NCBI GenBank assembly: GCA_964562685.1
Contig: CAZLUP010000009.1
Coordinates: 1-64,000, forward strand
Length of the DNA: 64,000 nt
Direction of reading: 5' to 3'
Source of the DNA: Stanieria sp964562685
GTDB lineage: Bacteria; Cyanobacteriota; Cyanobacteriia; Cyanobacteriales; Xenococcaceae
The notes under the pieces were generated by a model, which did no database searches, had not been told where the DNA came from, and saw only the letters and a program-made list of their open reading frames with translations. Position numbers and translations under genes: made by a program. Each line of letters opens with the position of its first letter. Position 1 is the stretch's first letter. Of the stretch, positions 55,097 through 61,681 are shown piece after piece.

Positions 55097-55276
55097 TTTT
55101 TTTCCTTTTTCTTTTGTTACTTTTCATTAGTTATCTTTTTGATTAATGGCAAATTATTATTAATTAAGATTGACTTGGATTGAATTATAAAGCCAAAATT
55201 TTAAGCTTATACTCGATCTGATTTGGCAACTTTTATCTATTCTTTTATCTCAGCCATCATTTATATCTTGCTATAA

Positions 55277-55996
55277 CTAACTAACTAAGGTTACTTCTCC
55301 TGTTTCAAAATCAAAATATCCCCCAACAATTTTTAACTGATTTGAAGCAATCAATTCCGATAAAACAGGAGATTGTTTTAGTTTTTCAACTTGATACATT
55401 ACATTGGCTTGAGTCGCTTTTTTGAGTGCTTCTTTATCTTCTTGTTGTCCCTGAAAATCTTTGACCGCAGGTTGAATCTGTTCCAAAATACTACCTATTT
55501 TTCCTGGAACTTCTTCTCCTTGTAAAGTAGCCTTGACTGCACCACAACCATAATGCCCCATGACCATAATTACTTTAGCACCTAACACTAAAGTACCAAA
55601 TTCTAAACTACCAGTTTCTTCTGCTGTGGCAACATTACCTGCGTCACGAACTACAAATAAATCACCAAATCCTTGATCGAAAATCGCTTCAAGAGGAAGT
55701 CTAGAATCTGCACAACCTAACATCGCTGCAAAAGGTTTTTGTTCTTCAGAAATTGATTGTAAATATTTTAAAGATTGATGAGGATTTGTACGTTTGTTTT
55801 GAATAAAACGCCGATTACCTTCCATTAATTTTGTCAATGCTTGGTCACAAGTTATTTCATTTTGAGCAATTGCTGGTTCTGAATTAGTAAGATTTATTCC
55901 TAAAACACCTGCTAATGTAGCTGTCCCTAAAAAGCCCGCACCAAACTTTATTAATTTGCGTCGAGAAAAATCCATTTGTCCTTTTGTGTTGTTCAT
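55277..55996 (-). CDS. Tat-exported beta-carbonic anhydrase (EcaB-like)
   Basis: A 239-residue beta-class carbonic anhydrase. The N terminus has a twin-arginine signal (SRRKLIKFGAGFLG, RR at 12-13) and AIA cleavage site near 44, so the mature enzyme acts in the periplasm or thylakoid lumen. Zinc ligands are all present: C95 (GCADSR, with D97 and R99), H148 and C151 (GHYGCGA). It is the size and type of Synechocystis EcaB. The gene lies between ndhF3 (45 bp upstream) and ndhD3 (180 bp downstream) on the same strand. M8 (55975) has an AAAGGA sequence upstream and is a possible alternative start. Confidence 0.9.
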   Translation of the reverse strand: MNNTKGQMDFSRRKLIKFGAGFLGTATLAGVLGINLTNSEPAIAQNEITCDQALTKLMEGNRRFIQNKRTNPHQSLKYLQSISEEQKPFAAMLGCADSRLPLEAIFDQGFGDLFVVRDAGNVATAEETGSLEFGTLVLGAKVIMVMGHYGCGAVKATLQGEEVPGKIGSILEQIQPAVKDFQGQQEDKEALKKATQANVMYQVEKLKQSPVLSELIASNQLKIVGGYFDFETGEVTLVS

Positions 55997-56041
55997 TGTC
56001 TTTTGAATTAAGTTTTAAAATTTCTCAGAAAAACTTGCTAA

Positions 56042-57904
56042 TTAGGGCAAAACTACCAGAGAGATTTGAGATATTAAGGGATAACAAACTACTCCCACAA
56101 ATAAAATAACTCCCAAGAAAATTGACAGAAAGTAAAATTGAGTTTGACCAGAAACATTGTATTTTAAACTTTCACCGCTAAAAATTGTTACTAACCCAAC
56201 TAAATTAATTACTCCGTCAACTAAATAGCGATCAAACCAATAGATAATTTGAGAAACTAACCCAACTACAAAAACAATTGTGACGCGATAAAGTTGAGCA
56301 GTATAAAGATCGTAAGCAAAAAAGTCTTGTAGTGCTTTGGGTTTTAATTCAATTGGTTTGGTAATTTTGTCATTGAGATAAATGAATGCTGAAGCACTCG
56401 CACCTACTAAAGTAGAAATAACTAAGGGAGTAGCAACAGTTAAATTAAGATTTGACCACTCAGGTAACAAATTCCATTGATGTAATAAAATCGGTACGTG
56501 CAAGGCAAAACCCATTCCAAATGTCATCGGTAACACTAACGCCCATAACCCTTCGGGCGAACGAACTGTCATCTGCTTCGGTTTACCACCAAAGATTAGA
56601 CTAAATTCGCGAGTAATACTAAAAGCAGTCAAACCATTGACGACAACCAATACCCCAACTAACCAGGGATGAGTATTCCAAAGGTTATCCGCCATTTCTG
56701 TCAGCGTCCAAAAACAGCCCAGAGGGGGAAAAGCGACTAGGGAAGCTGCGCCAACTAAGTAACAAATCCCAGATATAGGACGACGCGACCATAAACCGCC
56801 GTATTGAGTTAAATTTTGAGTAATGTTATTTAAAACAATTCCGCCAATACTCATCACTAACAGAGACATGGCGATCGCATAAGTAAATAGCAATCTCAAA
56901 GCGGTTTCATCTTGTTGGGTCCCTACCGCAATGAAAACTAGACCCATGTAGGCACTAACGGAATAGGAAAGGGATCGTTTAATGTCAATTTGGGCGATCG
57001 CAATTAAAGAAGCACCAATGGCTGTTACCGCACCGATGCCAATCATTACTTTGGAGGCTAAAGGAGATAAGGCAAAAACTGGCTGTAATTTGATTAATAC
57101 CCAAGCACCTGTAGAAACAACAATCGTATTCCGTAAAATCGTGGCAGGCATTGGTCCTTCCATCGCTTCGTCTAACCAAAGATGCAGAGGAAATTGAGCG
57201 CATTTACCCAAAGGACCAGCAATTAAAGCTAAACAAAGTAAAGTTGCTACAGTAGGATCGATAGTTGTGGTTTTTGCCCATTCAGCTAACTCGGTATAAT
57301 TCCAAGTCCCTGCTAAAGGTAATAAAGCAACTACCCCCATCAGCAGGATTAAATCTCCTACCCGTTTAGTTAAAAAAGCATCCCTTGCACCTGTGACTAC
57401 TAAGGATTGGTTGAACCACAACCCGATTAATAGATAAGTACCGAGAGTCAGAATTTCTAACACTACATAACTAAAGAAGAGGGAATTACACAAAACTAAA
57501 GTAGACATCCCTGCTTCAAACAAAGCTAGTAGCGAGTAGAAACGCGCCCAACCCCAATCCATTTCCATATAACCAATGGCATAAATTTGAGCAGCTAAAT
57601 TCAAACCAGTAATTAAAACCAATGCCCCAAGAGTAACTGGGGAAATTACTAGATCGAAAGCGATATTTAAATCAGCAGCATGAAGCCATTGAAATGATAA
57701 ATATTGAACTGGTTGATGCCACGTTTCTAAAAGAGCTAAGATACTGTGAATCAACGCTATCAAAGTCATTAAAGCATTGATATAACCCGATGGTCTTGGC
57801 CCTGTCTGACGAATAATTCCTGGCGACCAAGGTATAGCTAGCACTGCGCCGGCTAAAGCATATAAAGGTACTAGCCAGATAGTCTGACTAAATATCTCAT
57901 TCAT
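56042..57904 (-). CDS. ndhF3: NDH-1 subunit NdhF3
   Basis: A 620-residue NDH-1 antiporter-like subunit with about 16 helices. NdhF/NuoL pattern: GYMEMDWGWARFYSLLALFEAGMSTLVLCNSLF near residue 112-144, FLTKRVGDLILLMGVVALL near 178, CAQFPLHLWLDEAMEGPMPATILRNTIVVSTGAWVL near 235-270 and IAQIDIKRSLSYS near 307. It is the first gene of the ndhF3-CA-ndhD3-OB-cupA cluster, presumably transcribed from the promoter region at 57905-58000. ATG at 57904. Confidence 0.92.
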   Translation of the reverse strand: MNEIFSQTIWLVPLYALAGAVLAIPWSPGIIRQTGPRPSGYINALMTLIALIHSILALLETWHQPVQYLSFQWLHAADLNIAFDLVISPVTLGALVLITGLNLAAQIYAIGYMEMDWGWARFYSLLALFEAGMSTLVLCNSLFFSYVVLEILTLGTYLLIGLWFNQSLVVTGARDAFLTKRVGDLILLMGVVALLPLAGTWNYTELAEWAKTTTIDPTVATLLCLALIAGPLGKCAQFPLHLWLDEAMEGPMPATILRNTIVVSTGAWVLIKLQPVFALSPLASKVMIGIGAVTAIGASLIAIAQIDIKRSLSYSVSAYMGLVFIAVGTQQDETALRLLFTYAIAMSLLVMSIGGIVLNNITQNLTQYGGLWSRRPISGICYLVGAASLVAFPPLGCFWTLTEMADNLWNTHPWLVGVLVVVNGLTAFSITREFSLIFGGKPKQMTVRSPEGLWALVLPMTFGMGFALHVPILLHQWNLLPEWSNLNLTVATPLVISTLVGASASAFIYLNDKITKPIELKPKALQDFFAYDLYTAQLYRVTIVFVVGLVSQIIYWFDRYLVDGVINLVGLVTIFSGESLKYNVSGQTQFYFLSIFLGVILFVGVVCYPLISQISLVVLP

Positions 57905-57945
57905 AGATATTTTAATGTTTTATAGCTTAGTTAAATTGATTATTA

Positions 57946-57978
57946 TCTATCATAGGATGATTATAGAATTTAGTCTAT
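57946..57978. promoter_or_regulatory. Inverted-repeat cluster upstream of ndhF3, candidate LysR-type operator
   Basis: Nested inverted repeats lie 42-75 bp upstream of the ndhF3 ATG: TCTAT (57946-57950) with ATAGA (57963-57967), ATCAT (57949-57953) with ATGAT (57957-57961) around AGG, and ATAGA (57963-57967) with TCTAT (57974-57978). In several cyanobacteria the ndhF3 operon is repressed by the LysR-type CcmR/NdhR, so this is a plausible binding region. The assignment rests on position and symmetry only. Confidence 0.45.
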
Positions 57979-58016
57979 GAATAATAAAATATAATTGTTT
58001 TATAACGATGATAAGG

Positions 58017-58036
58017 ATAAATAAATAAATAAATAA
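58017..58036. repeat. ATAA microsatellite
   Basis: Four to five perfect tandem AAAT/ATAA units lie in the spacer between the STAS gene and ndhF3. Confidence 0.7.
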
Positions 58037-58099
58037 CATCAGTTCGGATCAAACTATTATGGGCGAACATAGCGAAGAGAAAACTAGCGCTCGCCTTAA

Positions 58100-58609
58100 C
58101 TAATCTTTCTTCAAATGATGTTGTTCAAAAGCTGCGATCGCCGTATCTAAAGTAGGATAAATATGTTCGGCGGAAAAATTTTTAAGAAACTCTGCCCGTT
58201 TGAGTTCGAGATATAGATCTTGCTTAACTCGCGACATCGCAAAGGTAATATTTTGGGCTGCTAATTCATCTCTTAACTCAAATAAAGTATCGATCGCAGT
58301 AATATCAATTTCAACATTAGCTTCCATGTTGAGGACAAACCATTCTACAGGAGTTACTTCAGCCTCAATTGCTAAGCGCGATCGCCGCTTAAAATCTTCC
58401 GCATTAGCAAAGCATAAAGGAGCATCATAGCGATAAATTACCAATCCAGGAATAGTTGTTGCACCTTCCCAGTCTTCAATATCATGCAGTCCTGCTAAAC
58501 CTGGAACTGTACCTAAAACTGCATCGTGAGGGCGAGCAACTCTTGAAAATAGTTCAATTACTGCTGGCATTGGAATAGAGAAAGAGTTAGGAGTTTTGGC
58601 TTTGGTCAT
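58100..58609 (-). pseudogene. Stand-alone STAS domain from a SulP (BicA-like) transporter
   Basis: A frame of about 169 residues, identical in pattern to the C-terminal STAS region of SulP anion transporters: VIELFSRVARPHDAVLGTVPGLAG, TIPGLVIYRYDAPLCFANAEDFKRR and NMEANVEIDITAIDTLFELRDEL. The 11 or so transmembrane helices normally preceding it are absent; upstream sequence is a short spacer, then the multicopper oxidase gene. ATG 58609 lacks a ribosome site. The piece joins at the end of the last helix, as expected for a 5'-deleted gene. Some SulP members carry bicarbonate (BicA), so it may be a relic of a carbon-uptake gene. Confidence 0.7.
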
Positions 58610-58696
58610 AGGACACACCGTAAAGCTGATCTTTTCAAGATAGACTTTTCTTAGAACTAATAGGATGTATCTTATTTAACCAAAGTTTGTTAATTT

Positions 58697-60175
58697 TTAT
58701 TCAATAATCACTAAGTTACCCATCATGCCTAAATCTTCGTGGTCGAGAATGTGGCAATGGTAAACAGTTTTCCCCACAAAATCGCGGAAAGGAATACGAA
58801 TACGAACAGTTTCACCCCTAGGCACTAAAACAGTATCTCGCCAAGCAAGTAATGATTCTGGTTGACCATTCCGACTAATGACTTGAAAAGCATTACCGTG
58901 AATGTGAAACGGATGATCCATTACGCCTGTATTAGTTATGTCCCAATCTTCTGTAGTATTGAGTTTAACTTGGGTATCTATGCGATCGCTATTAAAAGAC
59001 TGTCCATTGATTAAAAAAGCCATTCCTACGGTAGGATTCATACCATGATTGAGTTCAAAACGTCTAACTATTTCAGGTTCTGATAATGCAGAGATAGTAG
59101 TAAGTTTGGTTGGTAAAGGAAGAGATTGTACAGAGGATTGATAGTTAATCGTGGCTAGATTCAGAGGTGCATCGAGGTTATTTCTACTCATCATACCCAT
59201 ACCTCTACCACCCATCATTTCACCCCCCATCATGCCCATACTACCGCGATCGTAGGGTAAGTTGAGTAAGGGATATTGCCCTGATTCTCGATCTCCTCGT
59301 ACTAAAACATCGGCTCGTTGTCCTGGTGTTAATAGTAATTCATTAACTTCTATAGGTTCGTTTAAGCTATGTCCATCAGTCGCAATCTGATAAAAAGAAT
59401 GATTTTCGAGCATCAGCCGATAAAAACGAGAAGTAGAAGCATTAAGAATTCGCAAACGCATTAATCCATTAGCAGGCAAAGAAAAACTAGGATTTACTTG
59501 ACCATTTACTGTAATTACATCTCCTTCTCGTCCCATCATTAGAGACATATGCATTGAGGATAAAAGTCTTCCCTCTTCATCTAAGGAAAAATCTTGCAGT
59601 ACCAAAAATTCTTCTTTGGCTGCCTTAATTTTGGGAATTTCGTCTATTTTTCCACGGATGATAAATAAACCAGCTAATCCGCCAAATAATTGTTCTGCAA
59701 CTAAACCATGTAGGTGGGGATGATACCAAAATGTACCTGATGGATGATTGGAAGGGATCGAAAACTCGTAGGTTAGTTTTTCTCCTGGTTCGATATGAAG
59801 AAAAACATTATCGGCATTTCCTGTAATGGGAATGTGTAAACCGTGATAGTGAATATTAGTTGGTTGAGAAAGATGATTAGTAAAGTGAATACGAACTTTA
59901 TCTCCTGGTTTTGCTTCTAAACGTGGTGCAGGAACTTGTCCGTTATAAGTTAAGAGATATGCCTGTTTTTTCCCTAAATTTACTAAACTTTTCCTCGCTT
60001 CTAAATTCAGTTCTAATAATCCCTCACTGCTTTGGTATAACGGAGAAAAATTAACCGATGATTGTGATAGAGGTTGACTAAAAGTAGTTCCTTTCCCTAG
60101 CCAATTGCTTACTAAAGCTACTCCCGTACCAGCAGCACCCCAAACAATAAATTTACGACGGTTAAGTTTAACCAT
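58697..60175 (-). CDS. Tat-exported multicopper oxidase (CueO-like)
   Basis: A 492-residue three-cupredoxin oxidase. The N-terminal Tat signal has NRRKFIVWGAAG. All four copper-binding motifs are intact: HYHGLH (109-114), FWYHPHLHG (149-157), HPFHIHG near 418 and the T1/T2/T3 motif YHCHILDHEDLGMMG near 472-486. A Met-rich insertion, GSMGMMGGEMMGG and neighbours near 310-330, recalls the Cu(I)-binding region of CueO. It probably oxidises Cu(I) in the periplasm and so detoxifies it. Its neighbour upstream is a DUF411 protein, 20 bp apart. Confidence 0.92.
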   Translation of the reverse strand: MVKLNRRKFIVWGAAGTGVALVSNWLGKGTTFSQPLSQSSVNFSPLYQSSEGLLELNLEARKSLVNLGKKQAYLLTYNGQVPAPRLEAKPGDKVRIHFTNHLSQPTNIHYHGLHIPITGNADNVFLHIEPGEKLTYEFSIPSNHPSGTFWYHPHLHGLVAEQLFGGLAGLFIIRGKIDEIPKIKAAKEEFLVLQDFSLDEEGRLLSSMHMSLMMGREGDVITVNGQVNPSFSLPANGLMRLRILNASTSRFYRLMLENHSFYQIATDGHSLNEPIEVNELLLTPGQRADVLVRGDRESGQYPLLNLPYDRGSMGMMGGEMMGGRGMGMMSRNNLDAPLNLATINYQSSVQSLPLPTKLTTISALSEPEIVRRFELNHGMNPTVGMAFLINGQSFNSDRIDTQVKLNTTEDWDITNTGVMDHPFHIHGNAFQVISRNGQPESLLAWRDTVLVPRGETVRIRIPFRDFVGKTVYHCHILDHEDLGMMGNLVIIE

Positions 60176-60195
60176 ATTTCAAAACTATTGGGTAA

Positions 60196-60756
60196 TTAAT
60201 AAGATTGATATTCTTTGAATACTTCAATTTCTCCCTTGTTACCAAATGCCAATACCTGAAATGGTTGTTTTTTATTTCCCGCTTCCATTCCTGGTGTTCC
60301 TAAAGGCATTCCAGGTACAGTTAAACCAACGGATTGGGGTTTTTCTTTCAGAAAGCGTTTAATGTCATCTGCGGGAATGTGTCCTTCCATGACATAACCA
60401 TCAATAATAGTTGTATGACAAGATGCTAGCTCTGGAGGCACATTATATTTTTGTTTCAGTGCTTCCATCTCATTAGTTTTAATATCTTTGATTTTAAAAC
60501 CGTGTTTTTGGGCGTGTTCTACCCATACTCCACAACAACCACAAGATGGACTGCGATAGACAGTCATATTCAATGTTCCTGAATAATTTGGTTCTGTTTC
60601 TCGATCCCAAACACTGGCGTAGGCAATATTTTTAGAATCATCTGTAACTGTTGAAGAATTACTGAGAGCTTTTTCAGAAGACAGAGACATTGCTCCGATT
60701 AAACATAAAGCAGTTACAGGTATCAGTAGCGACCATTTTTTAAATAATTTATTCAT
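60196..60756 (-). CDS. DUF411 metal-binding protein
   Basis: A 186-residue exported protein with signal peptide or anchor (about 1-33) and a DUF411 domain: TVYRSPSCGCCGVWVEHAQKHGF, LASCHTTIIDGYVMEGHIPADDIKRFL and PGMPLGTPGME. The CGCC and the later Cys/His/Met are likely copper ligands. DUF411 genes typically sit in copper-resistance loci, and here it lies 20 bp upstream of a multicopper oxidase, so the two likely form an operon for periplasmic copper handling. Confidence 0.88.
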   Translation of the reverse strand: MNKLFKKWSLLIPVTALCLIGAMSLSSEKALSNSSTVTDDSKNIAYASVWDRETEPNYSGTLNMTVYRSPSCGCCGVWVEHAQKHGFKIKDIKTNEMEALKQKYNVPPELASCHTTIIDGYVMEGHIPADDIKRFLKEKPQSVGLTVPGMPLGTPGMEAGNKKQPFQVLAFGNKGEIEVFKEYQSY

Positions 60757-60968
60757 TACTAAAGACCTTAAAAAAATATCTTTTTATAGTTGTCAGCAGC
60801 TTTATCCTAAACTCTCTAGTTAGGTAGAGAGTCAAGCTTAGATTAAGATCTGCAACTTAACTCAATAAATCGATTTTCTAGTTAAATATTTTGGGTTTCA
60901 TGCTTCAAAAACCACTTGCTACAATGGAAGAAACCTCCGCAACGCATTGACTTGCCAACCTACAGAGC
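60757..60968. other. Spacer upstream of the copper operon
   Basis: A 212-bp spacer. The copper-operon promoter must lie near 60760-60850; ctctctagttaggtagagagt (60811-60831) contains CTCTCTA/TAGAGAG arms separated by about seven bases, a possible operator or hairpin. The portion near 60920-60968 is richer in G+C and holds no gene that I can support. Confidence 0.4.
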
Positions 60969-61661
60969 TTAATGTTGAGCATTTCTTCTTTGAATGAGGT
61001 TGATCTCTGGTACGCTAACATGAGGCGATAAGCTCAAGAGCCAATCAATAGTAGAATGCACGTCTTCTATTGGAATTGTCTGCTGTGGCGCAAAACGCCC
61101 TTCTTGGATATCATTTATTACTTCTTCTGTAGCTACATTTCCGGGATTGATGACGGTAAAACAAATTTTTAACCCAAGGGAAGTCAGCATTAGAGCTTGT
61201 ACCGCACCTCGAAGCCCAAATTTGGAGGCAGTGTTGGCAACTTCATGGGAAGCTAAATGATCGAGTCCAGACAATGAACTGATATATATAGCTTTGGGGT
61301 TATTTGTCATTAGAAGATTAGGAGAAATGGCGCGTGTTAACTCTATGGGCGCAATTGTATTCACTGAAATAACGAAACGAGTTTCAGAATCACTACTGGT
61401 TAGAAAGTCATATTCACTTGTAAATGCGTTATTTTCCCACACACCACCGAGGAACAATAATGCATCTAAAGGGACGTTGTTTAAGTCATTGGCTATCTTT
61501 TGGATTCCTTCTAGTTGGCTCAAATCGGCTTTAATCCATTTTCCCGCAGAGGCTTGTGTCCTTGAAATACAATAAACATTATGACCGGCTCGATGGTAAA
61601 TCTCGGCAATAGCTCCACCAATTCCTCTGCTTCCTCCAGCAATTAGTAGATTTTTTTTCAT
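60969..61661 (-). CDS. Short-chain dehydrogenase/reductase lacking the catalytic Tyr
   Basis: A 230-residue SDR-fold protein. The NAD(P) motif GGSRGIGG is at residues 9-16 and the catalytic-region Ser is kept (YISSLSG near 128). The expected YxxxK active site reads NTASK (N143 to K147), so the proton-donating Tyr is replaced by Asn (codon AAC). It may be inactive as an oxidoreductase, use another residue, or be a binding or scaffolding homologue. It lies 20 bp upstream of the mutS stop region in the opposite order (mutS then SDR on the same strand). Confidence 0.8.
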   Translation of the reverse strand: MKKNLLIAGGSRGIGGAIAEIYHRAGHNVYCISRTQASAGKWIKADLSQLEGIQKIANDLNNVPLDALLFLGGVWENNAFTSEYDFLTSSDSETRFVISVNTIAPIELTRAISPNLLMTNNPKAIYISSLSGLDHLASHEVANTASKFGLRGAVQALMLTSLGLKICFTVINPGNVATEEVINDIQEGRFAPQQTIPIEDVHSTIDWLLSLSPHVSVPEINLIQRRNAQH

Positions 61662-61681
61662 CGTGCAATTAATCTTTCCGT

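Noticed and set aside
56982..57203. Overlapping 71- and 72-residue ORFs within ndhF3
   Set aside because: Both are alternative-frame shadows of ndhF3.
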